Shown here: piece after piece, positions 54,487 to 63,513 of the stretch
Position numbering within the stretch: the stretch's first letter is position 1
Layout of the letters: the number at the start of each line of letters is the position of its first letter
From: Fluviicoccus sp.
GTDB taxonomy: Bacteria; Pseudomonadota; Gammaproteobacteria; Pseudomonadales; Moraxellaceae
Direction: 5' to 3'
DNA: 64,000 nucleotides
Assembly: GCF_030646115.1 (NCBI RefSeq)
Contig: NZ_JAUSMX010000009.1
Span: forward strand, 496,001-560,000
Notes under the pieces: generated by a model
Database searches by the model: none
Told to the model about the DNA's origin: nothing
The model's input: the letters and a program-made list of their open reading frames with translations, nothing else
Made by a program: the position numbers and the translations under genes

Positions 54487-55213
54487 CTTCCGGCAGGTGC
54501 AAAAACAGTTGACTGACTGGATTCGCCAGCCGGAGGTTCATGCGCCGCCTGGAGATGTCCCGTTACACCGTCTTCGTATATATCGGGAGTTGTTCTTCAA
54601 TAATATTGCCGGTTTTGTTGAGAACAGCTTTCCTGAAGTCAAGAAACGCTTGCCCGATGAGGTCTGGAACCGGCTGGTGCAGGGTTTTTTCGCCGGGCAT
54701 CACTGTAGAAGCCCGTACTTCCGCGATATCTCACAAGAATTCCTGGAGTATCTGCCGCATTGTCCCGAAACCGGGCTTTATCCCTGGTTGCTGGAGCTGG
54801 CGCATTTCGAATGGGCTGAAATCGCGGCCGATGTGGCGGAAGGGGAGTGGCCGGTGGCTGCTGCCGGAGACGTATGGACGCAGACACCGGTAATCTCACC
54901 GTTTGTATGGCCGTTGGTGTATGCCTGGCCGGTTCATGCCCTGGGTGAAGAGATACCCTCCAACCCGCCACTTGTCCCGACCGCGCTGATTATCTACCGG
55001 ACTCAAAACCATGAAGTGCGCTATCTGCAAACTACGCTGCCGGGGGCGGCGCTCATCGAGCAGTTGCAAAACGATCCCGCGCCACTGACTGTGATGGCTA
55101 ACCAGCTGGCGGACTCGCTAGGGCTTGATCAAAAGGTCCTGTCCGGTCTGCTGGGTCCTGCGGTGGATGCTTATCTGGAGCACGGAATTCTGTTGGGTGT
55201 GAAACCCTGTTGA
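54479..55213 (+). CDS. bufC: DUF2063 domain partner protein (BufC/HvfC-like)
   Basis: 244 residues. The N-terminal half is the DUF2063 domain (HRLRIYRELFFNNIAGFVENSFPEVKKRL and SPYFRDISQEFLEYL), named a DNA-binding domain by databases but shown in MNIO systems to bind the precursor and aid the enzyme. The C-terminal half (about 150-244) resembles a winged helix. The 8-base overlap with the DUF692 gene couples the two. No DoxX gene, which often closes such operons, follows. Confidence 0.85.
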   Translation: MADFRQVQKQLTDWIRQPEVHAPPGDVPLHRLRIYRELFFNNIAGFVENSFPEVKKRLPDEVWNRLVQGFFAGHHCRSPYFRDISQEFLEYLPHCPETGLYPWLLELAHFEWAEIAADVAEGEWPVAAAGDVWTQTPVISPFVWPLVYAWPVHALGEEIPSNPPLVPTALIIYRTQNHEVRYLQTTLPGAALIEQLQNDPAPLTVMANQLADSLGLDQKVLSGLLGPAVDAYLEHGILLGVKPC

Positions 55214-55324
55214 CGCGGGACGTGAACGCGCCGACGGATGGAAAATGGTTTGTGCTCGATTTGTCGCTTTCATTACGGGCCCGTGAATGCGTAGAATGCC
55301 GCCAATAATTTAGCCGAGACAGGC

Positions 55325-56026
55325 ATGAAAACAACACACTTGCTGAATTGCACCGGATTGCTGCTGCTCCTGGCCGGACCGGCTTGGGCCTCCGCTGCCC
55401 CGAACCCTGACCCCTGGGAGAATTGGAACCGGAAGGTTTATACGTTCAACAAGAAAGTTGATACCTGGGTCTTCAAGCCTGTGGCCCAAGGCTACCGGAA
55501 AGTGACGCCCCAGCTTGTAGACGATTCTGTCACCCGATTCTTCCTGAATCTGGAAGAACCCCTGAACCTGATTAATAACGGCCTGCAAGGCAAAGGCCGC
55601 GCCGCTGTTCAGGACTTGGGTCGGCTGACGGTGAACACGGTGACTTCGCTGGGTTTTGCGGATGTCGCCACCCGTATGGGTCTTCCCCGGCATGAAGAAG
55701 ACTTCGGGCAGACGTTTGGCAAATGGGGGATGTCTTCAGGCCCGTATCTGGTGCTGCCGTTTCTGGGGCCGTCCAGCGTCCGCGACCTTGGCGGCTTGCC
55801 GATGGATTCTCTGGCGAATCCCAGAAACCTGGTGGAGCCGCAAAGTGCGGCGATAGGGCTGTTAGTGCTGGAAAAAGTCGACTTCCGCGCCGACCTGATT
55901 CCGCTGGAAAAAATACTGGAAGGCGACGAGTACCTGTTCATGCGTGACCTTTCGCTGCAACGCCGGGAGTTCCTGGTTCAGGACGGCAAGGTGCGCGATG
56001 AGTTCATGGATGAGGTGGAAGAATGA
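55325..56026 (+). CDS. mlaA: MlaA/VacJ-like lipid-asymmetry protein
   Basis: 233 residues. The DPWENWNRKVYTFN motif, FFLNLEEPLNLINNGLQGK and GPYLVLPFLGPSSVRD are characteristic. Removes phospholipid from the outer leaflet of the outer membrane. The signal (LLLLLAGPAWASA) has no lipobox, while E. coli MlaA is a lipoprotein, so this one is probably released by signal peptidase I. mlaFEDCB is not nearby. 111 bases after the bufferin operon, likely its own transcript. Confidence 0.88.
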   Translation: MKTTHLLNCTGLLLLLAGPAWASAAPNPDPWENWNRKVYTFNKKVDTWVFKPVAQGYRKVTPQLVDDSVTRFFLNLEEPLNLINNGLQGKGRAAVQDLGRLTVNTVTSLGFADVATRMGLPRHEEDFGQTFGKWGMSSGPYLVLPFLGPSSVRDLGGLPMDSLANPRNLVEPQSAAIGLLVLEKVDFRADLIPLEKILEGDEYLFMRDLSLQRREFLVQDGKVRDEFMDEVEE

Positions 56027-56081
56027 CGAAGCCAAGGCTGAGTCCGTCATTGTGATGACCGCATTGTTGCTGCGTGTTCGG

Positions 56082-56106
56082 AACGGCTTGCATGTTACAA
56101 GCCGTT
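56082..56106. terminator. hairpin after mlaA
   Basis: AACGGCTTG, loop CATGTTA, CAAGCCGTT: perfect 9-base stem about 55 bases after the stop. The T content that follows is low, so it is a moderate terminator candidate. Confidence 0.5.
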
Positions 56107-56147
56107 TGACTATTGTCCGCAAGTATATTCCGTAATTGATCCTGATA

Positions 56148-57332
56148 ATGCCCATACCAGACCAAGAAGTCGGCTACATTCTTGTGATTGAACATGAAGC
56201 TGCCATGCGGAACTGGCTGGTGGAGCATTTGTCCGCGCTGGGTCATACCGTGGATGCCTGTGACAGTCTGGCGCTGGGGCTGGATTGTTTCCGTGCGGGC
56301 AATCATGACGTGGTCATGGCGGATTATGTCTCCCTGCGGGCCGAAAATTCTGCATTCCTGCTGACGCTGGAACAGGAAGCTCCTGAAACCCCGGTGATTA
56401 CGGTTTCCTCCGGTGAGGATATGGAGCACGTCATCGGTGCTCTGGAAAACGGCGCCGTAGACCATCTTTTTCCCCAACACCTGAGTCCGGTCATTCTTGG
56501 CCTGCGGGTGACGAAGGCGCTGGAGCGCAGCCGGTTGCTGCGTCAGAACCGCCAGTACCGTCAACAACTCGAAGCCGCCAACTCCGAACTGGAGCGCAGT
56601 CTGGAGTTGCTGCAGGAGGATCAGGAAGCGGGACGTCGGGTGCAATTCCGTTTATTGCCGCAAAGCCCTTTTCACATGCTGAATTGCACCGTCACCCACC
56701 GCATATTCCCGTCTTTGTATCTGTCCGGTGATTTTGTCGAGTATTTCCGGGTAGGCGACAACAAGCTTGGGTTTTATCTGGCGGATGTGTCCGGCCACGG
56801 TGCGGCCAGCGCCTTCGTCACGGTATTCCTCAAGGCGATCACCAACCGCCTGCAAAAACACTATGAAAAAAAGACCCAGGTCAATTTCGTTTCCCCGTCC
56901 CGCGTGCTTGCCGATATCAATGCCGAACTGAACGCCATGCACATGGGCAAACATCTGGCGATGTTTTGCGGCGTGGTTGATTTTGCCAATAACAAGTTGA
57001 CCTACAGCGTTGCCGCTCATTATCCGCCGCCCTTACTGATAAATGGCGGAGACGTGCTATCATTAGCAGGCAAGGGCTTGCCCTTGGGGCTCTTCAAAGA
57101 AGTCAATTACGAAGAACATGTCGTGGAACTGGGCGAACGGTTTACGCTGATAGCGGCCTCGGACGGGGTGCTGGAAGTGTTACCCAAAGGCTCGGCCAGT
57201 GAGAAAGAAAAATTGCTACAAGAGATAGCCATGCATGTAAACAGTGTGGATGACCTGGTGAATGCCCTTCAACTCAGCAAGGACGCCGCCTTGCCGGATG
57301 ATGTTGCCTTGCTGGTTATCAAGCGGGACTGA
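56148..57332 (+). CDS. HsbR-like response regulator with PP2C/SpoIIE phosphatase domain
   Basis: 394 residues from ATG 56148 (MPIPDQEVGYILVIEHEA); a TTG at 56136 is in frame. An N-terminal receiver-like domain (about 8-125), a coiled coil (about 130-170) and a PPM-type phosphatase (about 180-394) with SGDFVEYF, LADVSGHGAASAFV, and DGVLEV and PDDVALLVIK. The receiver keeps the phospho-acceptor Asp (MADYVSL) but has lost the acidic pair after strand 1 (IEHE) and the late Lys (DHLFPQH). The next gene encodes the STAS protein that such enzymes dephosphorylate. Confidence 0.85.
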   Translation: MPIPDQEVGYILVIEHEAAMRNWLVEHLSALGHTVDACDSLALGLDCFRAGNHDVVMADYVSLRAENSAFLLTLEQEAPETPVITVSSGEDMEHVIGALENGAVDHLFPQHLSPVILGLRVTKALERSRLLRQNRQYRQQLEAANSELERSLELLQEDQEAGRRVQFRLLPQSPFHMLNCTVTHRIFPSLYLSGDFVEYFRVGDNKLGFYLADVSGHGAASAFVTVFLKAITNRLQKHYEKKTQVNFVSPSRVLADINAELNAMHMGKHLAMFCGVVDFANNKLTYSVAAHYPPPLLINGGDVLSLAGKGLPLGLFKEVNYEEHVVELGERFTLIAASDGVLEVLPKGSASEKEKLLQEIAMHVNSVDDLVNALQLSKDAALPDDVALLVIKRD

Positions 57333-57335
57333 TTC

Positions 57336-57842
57336 ATGGCATCCGGACACATCCTCTATGCCTCGCATGGCGGCACCTATGTGCTTAAATTCACCGGTGA
57401 AATCCGCGCGTCCATGTGTGCGACCCTGGACAACTTTCTTGAAAAGATCTTTCTTGATCCAGATATCGCCGGCATCCTTATTGATTTGACTCAAACGGAA
57501 TACGTCGACAGTACCGCCTTGGGGCTGATCGCCAAAACCGCTGTCTTTCTGCAACTGCATAACTCCCGCAAGCCGATCATCCTCTCTACTAACCCTGATA
57601 TCAGCCGCATTCTGGAAAGCATGGGTTTTGACCAGGTATTCCTGATTCTGGATTGTGATTGCGAAGAAGTATGTCTGAATGAGCTGCCGGAAGTTGAGCC
57701 ATCGGAACAGGAAATGATGACCAAGGTGATTTCAGCGCACCGCATCCTGATGGGACTCAGCGAAAAGAATCAAGAGACTTTCAAGAATCTGGTGGATATC
57801 CTTGAAATGGAGCAGCAATCCCAAGGGGAAGCCAAACACTAG
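57336..57842 (+). CDS. STAS-domain anti-anti-sigma factor (HsbA-like)
   Basis: 168 residues: a STAS domain (about 1-105) with the phosphorylatable Ser in TEYVDSTALGLI, and an extra helical C-terminus of about 60 residues rich in Glu and Met. 3 bases after the HsbR-like phosphatase. In the Pseudomonas HsbR-HsbA pathway the STAS protein links stress to biofilm and flagellar control through an anti-sigma factor or diguanylate cyclase; such a partner is not in this window. Confidence 0.85.
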   Translation: MASGHILYASHGGTYVLKFTGEIRASMCATLDNFLEKIFLDPDIAGILIDLTQTEYVDSTALGLIAKTAVFLQLHNSRKPIILSTNPDISRILESMGFDQVFLILDCDCEEVCLNELPEVEPSEQEMMTKVISAHRILMGLSEKNQETFKNLVDILEMEQQSQGEAKH

Positions 57843-57920
57843 GTATCCCATAGTGTCAGTCTTCAGCAAGACTTGCCTCAACGCCAGTACACAAGGGCGA
57901 ATCCTTCCGCCCGGCATGAC

Positions 57921-58868
57921 TCACAGCATGCTTTCGATTTTTCCTTCCAGTGTCCGCAAATCCGCCGAGAACAAGCGGATACCTTCAGCCAGTTTTTCAG
58001 TAGCCATGGCGTCTTCATTCATTTGCCAGCGGAAAGCGGCCTCGGTCAGTTCAGGTAATTTCGCGGAACTATCCGGTGTTGCGGGCGTCAGCGTACGCAG
58101 CAGAGTTGAGTGATTGGCTGAAAGCGCATCCAGCAGCGCCGGGCTGATGGTGAGCTTGTCACAACCCGCCAGCGCCTCGATTTCACCGGTATTACGGAAA
58201 CTGGCGGCCATGACCACCGTTTGATAGCTGCAGACTTTGTAATAATCATAAATTCGTTTGACTGACAGCACGCCTGGGTCGGTGTCGGCACTGTAATCCT
58301 GCCCCGTACTTTTCTTGTACCAGTCCAGGATGCGGCCGACAAAGGGGGAAATCAGTGTAATACCGGCTTCAGCGCAAGCCTGGGCCTGGGCGAAGCTGAA
58401 CAGCAAGGTCAGATTGCAATGAATGCCTTCCTGTTCCAGCAAACGCGCGGCCTGAGTGCCTTCCCAGGTGCTGGCTATTTTCACCAGAACCCGTTCGCGG
58501 CCAATACCGGCCTGTTCATAACGACGGATGACACGGCGCGCCTGTTCCACGGTGGCGCGCAGGTCGAAGGACAGGCGGGCATCCACTTCGGTGGAGACAA
58601 GGCCGGGTATGCATTGCAGGATTTCCACGCCGAAACCGACGGCAATGGCTTCCACGGCGTCCTGCAGGCGGCTGCGGGCGTCCGGTTGACGGCGGGCGCT
58701 GTCCAGACCCTGGCTGATGATGTGCTCATATTCCGGCTGCGACGCCGCCTTGAGGATCAGCGAAGGATTGGTAGTGGCGTCCTGCGGCTTGAGGCGGCGG
58801 ATGCTGGCGATATCACCGGTGTCGGCGACGATGGTGCTGAATTTTTGCAGTTGTTCCAACTGGTTCAT
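57921..58868 (-). CDS. tal: transaldolase
   Basis: 315 residues, pentose phosphate pathway. The Schiff-base lysine is Lys130 in [33 protein letters not shown], and [27 protein letters not shown] are family motifs. It overlaps dusA by 4 bases. Convergent with the STAS gene across 78 bases with no strong terminator. Confidence 0.96.
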   Translation of the reverse strand: MNQLEQLQKFSTIVADTGDIASIRRLKPQDATTNPSLILKAASQPEYEHIISQGLDSARRQPDARSRLQDAVEAIAVGFGVEILQCIPGLVSTEVDARLSFDLRATVEQARRVIRRYEQAGIGRERVLVKIASTWEGTQAARLLEQEGIHCNLTLLFSFAQAQACAEAGITLISPFVGRILDWYKKSTGQDYSADTDPGVLSVKRIYDYYKVCSYQTVVMAASFRNTGEIEALAGCDKLTISPALLDALSANHSTLLRTLTPATPDSSAKLPELTEAAFRWQMNEDAMATEKLAEGIRLFSADLRTLEGKIESML

Positions 58869-59884
58869 GCCGTAACTTCCTGACGGTTCTGGTCGAGTAT
58901 GAATCCGGCCGCTTCTTCCACAAGGTCTATGCCGCGATGCTTGAAATGAGCGTGGGTGCTGAGATGCTGCCGCCAGCGGCGTGCGCCGGGCAGACCCTGG
59001 AACAGGCCGAGAATGTGTCGTGTCATCTGGTTCAAGGGTACACCATTTGCCAGTTCCTGCGCCATAAAGGGCAGGTAGGCCTGAAGGATGTCCATGCGTT
59101 CAGGAGGAGTCTCGTTCCACAAGGTCATTGCCTCAGCCAGTATCCACGGATTGTGGTAGGCCTCGCGGCCGATCATGACGCCATCGGTATGCTGCCAGTG
59201 TCCGGCAATCTCGCTGACCGTCTTGATGCCGCCGTTGATGTGGATGGTGAGGTGGGGAAAGTCCTGCTTCAGCCGGTAGACTTCCTCATAGCGCAACGGC
59301 GGGATTTCGCGGTTTTCCTTGGGGGAAAGGCCCTTGAGGATGGCGATGCGGGCGTGGACGATGAACTCCCGGCAACCGGCGGCGGCCACGGTGCTGACGA
59401 AGTGATACAGGTGTTCGTAGCTGTCGAGGTCGTCGATGCCGATGCGGTGCTTGATGGTGACCGGGGTACGGGTGACGGCTTGCATGGCGGCAAAGCAGTC
59501 GGCGACGTGCTGCGGTTCGGCCATGAGGCAGGCGCCGATGCGGTTGTTCTGCACGCGGTCCGACGGGCAGCCGACGTTGAGGTTGACTTCGTCGTAGCCG
59601 TAATCGGCGGCCATTGCCGTACAACGGGCCAGTTCCTGAATGTCGGAGCCGCCGAGTTGCAGGGCAATGGGGTGCTCCTGCGGGGCATAGCGCAGGAAGC
59701 GGGCGGTATCGCCATGCAGCAGGGCGCCGGTGGTGACCATCTCGGTATAAAGGCGGACATGGGGGTTGAACAGGCGCAGGAAGACGCGGCAGAAGTGATC
59801 GGTCCAGTCCATCATCGGGGCCACGGACAGGATTTTGGGGGCTGAAGCAGTGGTTGTCAGCGGCGTTTGAAGGTCAATATCCAC
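58865..59884 (-). CDS. dusA: tRNA dihydrouridine synthase A
   Basis: 339 residues. FMN enzyme making dihydrouridine 20/20a in tRNA. Catalytic Cys in [30 protein letters not shown] near the N-terminus, [21 protein letters not shown] for the substrate, and [11 protein letters not shown]. The ATGA overlap with tal is a chromosomal accident of spacing rather than a known pathway link. Confidence 0.94.
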   Translation of the reverse strand: MDIDLQTPLTTTASAPKILSVAPMMDWTDHFCRVFLRLFNPHVRLYTEMVTTGALLHGDTARFLRYAPQEHPIALQLGGSDIQELARCTAMAADYGYDEVNLNVGCPSDRVQNNRIGACLMAEPQHVADCFAAMQAVTRTPVTIKHRIGIDDLDSYEHLYHFVSTVAAAGCREFIVHARIAILKGLSPKENREIPPLRYEEVYRLKQDFPHLTIHINGGIKTVSEIAGHWQHTDGVMIGREAYHNPWILAEAMTLWNETPPERMDILQAYLPFMAQELANGVPLNQMTRHILGLFQGLPGARRWRQHLSTHAHFKHRGIDLVEEAAGFILDQNRQEVTA

Positions 59885-59939
59885 GGGATCGGCATCGGGG
59901 TCAGAATGGCGGGATTCTACACCATGAAGTCCTGATTCT

Positions 59940-61364
59940 TCACTTCACCTCTTTTTCCAGAACGACCATCTCCCTCATTTTGCCCAAACGGTCCTGCAAC
60001 TTCGCCTGCAGCGGATAATTGCCTTTCGCCAACCGTATCGCCTGTTCCATGTCCTTGACCGCCTTTTCACTCTGGTCAGACAAGAAGCGGTACTCCGCCC
60101 GGCTCCGCAACACGCCGGCTGAATCCTTGCGCTGCAAACAGGCCTCGCTCAGCAACTCCCAGACCACGGGGTCCAGCGGTCGTTGCCGGCTCAAGGGCTC
60201 CAGCCATGCAATGGCACGTTCACCATTCAGGCTCAGGTTGGCGGCATGGGCGGCATACAGGCGCAGCGCCACGCTGTCGGGCGTCAGCGCCAGCGCCTGT
60301 TGCAATATAGCCAGAGCGGCTTCCGGTTTGTTGTCCGCCAGTTCGATATCCGCCCGGGCGACGACATAATCCACAGCGCCCGGATGCGCCGACAGCAGGA
60401 CAGATATTTCCTGACGCGCCTGTTCAAACTGCTTCAGGTTTTTCAGCGCCAGGGCCAGGCCAAACCTTGCTTCCTCCTGTGCCGGGTGATCCTTCAGTTT
60501 TAGCCGGAAATTTTCCACCGAGCGGGGGTCGGCATCCTCTACCAGCGCCATCAGGCGCATGCGCACCAAGCGATAGGCCAGGCTGTCCGTTTCCCCCGCA
60601 GCCGGCAGGTTGCGCGCCCGGCCCAGGCTGTCGGCAATACGGTCCTGGGTTAACGGGTGGGTCAGCAGGAAGTCCGGCATGAAACCCACTTGCCGGGATT
60701 CGCGTTCCAGCCGCCCGAAAAAATGGGGCATGGCCAGCGGACTGTAGCCGGCGTCGAGCAGTGTCTGCATGCCGACCCGGTCTGCCTCGCGTTCATGCTG
60801 GCGGCTGTAGGATAATTGTTGCTGGATCATGGCCGCCTGCGCGGAGGCTCCCAGCGCCATGCCGGCATCTCCGCTGCTGGAGGAGGCCAGCGCGATACTG
60901 GCCAGCAATGCCCCAAGATAGAGCCAGTTGTCCTGTCCGGCTTGTTCCACCGTTCGGGCGTAGTGCCGTTGCTGCACATGGCCCAGTTCGTGGGCCAGCA
61001 CGGCCGCGAATTCGGATTCGTTTTCTGCGTACAGGAAAAGCCCGGCGTTGACGCCGATGATGCCGCCCGGGACAGCAAAAGCATTGATACGGCGATCAGG
61101 AATGACCACTATTTGCAGGTCGGGACGGCTCATGCCGGCATGGAACGCCAGACGGTAACTGAGGTTTTCCAGCCAGGTTTGCACCAAGGGGTCGTCCATG
61201 ACGGGGGTGTTGCCGCGCAGTTTCCGGAGAAAGATATCGCCGAGCTGGCGTTCTTCTGGCGGGGTGACGGAGGATGGCTGCAGCGTAGGCAATTCAGCCA
61301 TGGCAGATGTCACAGGGCCGGATGCCAGCAGCAGGGCCATTGCCATTCCCGTCCAACACTTCAT
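59940..61364 (-). CDS. bepA: M48 family periplasmic metalloprotease/chaperone (BepA-like)
   Basis: 474 residues: signal peptide (MKCWTGMAMALLLASGPVTSAMA), the zinc site HELGHVQQRH with Glu from EREADRVGMQTL, FAVPGGIIGVNAGLF before the site, and a C-terminal TPR-like region (about 330-470). Such proteins help assemble or degrade outer-membrane proteins such as LptD. It lies 55 bases upstream of dusA on the map; the gap contains nothing special. Confidence 0.92.
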   Translation of the reverse strand: MKCWTGMAMALLLASGPVTSAMAELPTLQPSSVTPPEERQLGDIFLRKLRGNTPVMDDPLVQTWLENLSYRLAFHAGMSRPDLQIVVIPDRRINAFAVPGGIIGVNAGLFLYAENESEFAAVLAHELGHVQQRHYARTVEQAGQDNWLYLGALLASIALASSSSGDAGMALGASAQAAMIQQQLSYSRQHEREADRVGMQTLLDAGYSPLAMPHFFGRLERESRQVGFMPDFLLTHPLTQDRIADSLGRARNLPAAGETDSLAYRLVRMRLMALVEDADPRSVENFRLKLKDHPAQEEARFGLALALKNLKQFEQARQEISVLLSAHPGAVDYVVARADIELADNKPEAALAILQQALALTPDSVALRLYAAHAANLSLNGERAIAWLEPLSRQRPLDPVVWELLSEACLQRKDSAGVLRSRAEYRFLSDQSEKAVKDMEQAIRLAKGNYPLQAKLQDRLGKMREMVVLEKEVK

Positions 61365-61448
61365 AATGATCGACCCCGGTTTGTGCTGCGCTCATTGTCG
61401 CTGAGGCGGCATTGCCGGGTTGTACCTTTTTTGCAAAAGACGCCGACC

Positions 61449-61682
61449 ATGCTGCTAGACGCCCGAAATCTCCGTTGCCCCATGCCATTGCTGAAACTGA
61501 AGCAGGCATTGCACAGACTTTCCCCCGGTGAGCCACTGACTGTATTGACTACGGATGCCGGTTCGTTAAGGGATTTTGAGGCATATCTGCGACAGGCGGG
61601 GCATGACTTGCTGGCAGTGGAACAGGGAGAGCGGGAGTTCCGCTTTGAAATCCGGAAAAAAGGAGGCGATGCCCCGGCTTGA
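61449..61682 (+). CDS. tusA: TusA-like sulfurtransferase
   Basis: 77 residues with the defining CPMP motif in DARNLRCPMPLLKLKQAL (Cys10) and a DFEAYLRQAGHDL helix. Small sulfur relay proteins of this type feed tRNA thiolation or molybdenum cofactor synthesis. Divergent from bepA; its end overlaps a hairpin that reaches the convergent bcp. Confidence 0.88.
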   Translation: MLLDARNLRCPMPLLKLKQALHRLSPGEPLTVLTTDAGSLRDFEAYLRQAGHDLLAVEQGEREFRFEIRKKGGDAPA

Positions 61683-61692
61683 CAGGGGCATC
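61668..61692. terminator. hairpin between tusA-like and bcp genes
   Basis: GATGCCCC, a 9-base loop that contains the tusA stop, GGGGCATC. No T run on either strand. A weak terminator candidate between convergent genes. Confidence 0.35.
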
Positions 61693-61732
61693 TTCACCGG
61701 ACGCCTGGCAGCGCCCGATCTTGTGACGCTTC

Positions 61733-62197
61733 CTAGAGGGCTTTGACGGCCGCCAGGATATCCGCTGCATGGCCGGGGGCCTTGACCTTGCGCCATTCCT
61801 GAACCAGGACGCCGTTCCGGTCAAACAGGAAAGTGCTGCGCTCTACGCCCAGAACCTGCTTGCCGTACATGTTTTTCAGCTGGATCACCGCAAAAGCCTG
61901 GCACAGCACTTCGTCGCCATCACTCAGCAGGTCAAAAGGCAGGCACTCGTTGGCCTTGAAGCGGTCATGGGCGCTCATGGTATCGCGGGAAATACCGAAG
62001 ATGCGGCAGTTCAGGGCCTCGAATTCCGGCATGAGGTCACGAAACTGCTGGGCTTCCGTGGTGCAGCCGGGAGTGGCGTCCTTGGGATAGAAATACAATA
62101 CAACCGGTGCGCCTTTCAGGGAGGCCAGATCCAGACTGTGACCTCCGGTGGCGGCTACCGAAAGCGCGGGGAGGGTATCGCCAATGGCAAGGCTCAT
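61733..62197 (-). CDS. bcp: thiol peroxidase Bcp (atypical peroxiredoxin)
   Basis: 154 residues. Peroxidatic Cys45 in DATPGCTTEAQQFRDL. The nearby resolving cysteine of E. coli Bcp (five residues later) is replaced by Gln, so another cysteine (in LNCRIFG, NECLPF or VLCQAF) or thioredoxin would resolve it. Reduces hydrogen peroxide and organic peroxides. gcvR lies 17 bases upstream. Confidence 0.95.
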   Translation of the reverse strand: MSLAIGDTLPALSVAATGGHSLDLASLKGAPVVLYFYPKDATPGCTTEAQQFRDLMPEFEALNCRIFGISRDTMSAHDRFKANECLPFDLLSDGDEVLCQAFAVIQLKNMYGKQVLGVERSTFLFDRNGVLVQEWRKVKAPGHAADILAAVKAL

Positions 62198-62214
62198 GTT
62201 AAAGATATCCGTAG

Positions 62215-62745
62215 TCAGTTTTTGTAAGGTTCAATGATGGCGTCCAGGTTCCGGTCATCGCAGAATAACATGAAGTTTTCCCGCAGTACGCCAATATGCA
62301 CGCGCGCGGGAATGTTGACGATCATGTTCAGCGCAAACATGGGGGAGCCGGTGTGCGGTGCGGCATAGGTGCTGGTTTCCAGCGACTCGATATTGATGCC
62401 TTGCACCGCAAAAAAATTGGCGATTTCGTGGACGATGCCGGGGTTGTCCAGGGCAATGACATTGACGCTGTAGGGCAGGGCGGCTTTCTGGGCTTCACGG
62501 CGATTGGTGCGCTTGACCAGGATGGACAGCCCCAGACGGCCTTCCAGCACCGGAATCTGGGCTTCGAATTTGGCCACGGCGTCCCAGGTGCCGGACAGCA
62601 TCATGATGATGGCGAATTCCTGACCCATGACCACCATGCGGCTGTCGGCGATATTGCAGCGGGTTTCACTGGCCGCGCCGGCAATGGCGTCGACAATACC
62701 GGTACGGTCTTCGCCCAGCGCTGTAATGACAAGATAATTTTCCAT
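62215..62745 (-). CDS. gcvR: glycine cleavage system transcriptional repressor GcvR
   Basis: 176 residues with two ACT domains (VITALGEDRTGIVDAIAGAASE... and VIALDNPGIVHEIANFFAVQGI), which is the GcvR layout; it is thought to act by binding GcvA and glycine. The frequent pairing with bcp in proteobacteria supports the name. Confidence 0.9.
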   Translation of the reverse strand: MENYLVITALGEDRTGIVDAIAGAASETRCNIADSRMVVMGQEFAIIMMLSGTWDAVAKFEAQIPVLEGRLGLSILVKRTNRREAQKAALPYSVNVIALDNPGIVHEIANFFAVQGINIESLETSTYAAPHTGSPMFALNMIVNIPARVHIGVLRENFMLFCDDRNLDAIIEPYKN

Positions 62746-62822
62746 CGGTAATTCCGTAATGCAATTTTCTGCTGACGTTGTAACAGAGTTATTCTGACAG
62801 GCGCAACCGCAATCCGCCTTCT

Positions 62823-63512
62823 TCAGTTACCGGAGGTGTAACGGGTGGGGTCCGGAACGCCTGCCGCCAGGAAGCCCGCCGTACGCAGGCGGCAACTGTC
62901 GCATTTGCCGCAGGCGCGGCCATCGTCATCCGCCTGGTAACAGGAGACGGTCAGCCCGTAGTCCACACCCAGCTTCAATCCGGCTTGAATGATGTCCGAT
63001 TTCGTCAGATGCAGCAGCGGTGCTTCAATTCGCACCGGATGTCCCTCGACACCGCCTTTGGTGGCCAGGGCGGCCATTCGGGCAAAGGCGTCGATGTATT
63101 CCGGGCGGCAGTCCGGGTAGCCCGAATAGTCTACCGCATTGACGCCGATAACGATGGCGTCGGCGTCCACCACTTCAGCATAACCTAGGGCAAAGGCGAG
63201 AAAGACGGTATTGCGCGCCGGAACATACGTCACCGGTATACCTTCAGTCGCTTCTTCCGGTACGGCGATGGCGTTGTCGGTCAGCGCCGAGCCGCCAATG
63301 GCGCCCAGGTCCAGGCGGATAACGCGATGTTCGGTCGCGCCTAGCGTCGAGGCTACCCGCGCCGCCGCCAGCAGTTCACTGCTGTGGCGCTGACCGTAGG
63401 CAAAGCTGAGTGCATAACAGTCGTATTGACGGGCCGCCATGGCCAGGCAGGTAGCGGAGTCCAGTCCGCCGGATAATAAAACGACAGCGCGAGGGCGTTT
63501 GGAAGCAGTCAT
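62823..63512 (-). CDS. queC: 7-cyano-7-deazaguanine synthase
   Basis: 229 residues from ATG 63512 ([19 protein letters not shown]); ATG 63530 is an upstream alternative that overlaps queE by 17 bases. PP-loop [13 protein letters not shown] and the zinc cysteines in [18 protein letters not shown] are visible. Converts carboxy-deazaguanine to preQ0 for queuosine. queE, the preceding pathway gene, ends right at its start, so they are one transcript. Confidence 0.95.
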   Translation of the reverse strand: MTASKRPRAVVLLSGGLDSATCLAMAARQYDCYALSFAYGQRHSSELLAAARVASTLGATEHRVIRLDLGAIGGSALTDNAIAVPEEATEGIPVTYVPARNTVFLAFALGYAEVVDADAIVIGVNAVDYSGYPDCRPEYIDAFARMAALATKGGVEGHPVRIEAPLLHLTKSDIIQAGLKLGVDYGLTVSCYQADDDGRACGKCDSCRLRTAGFLAAGVPDPTRYTSGN

Positions 63513-63513
63513 G

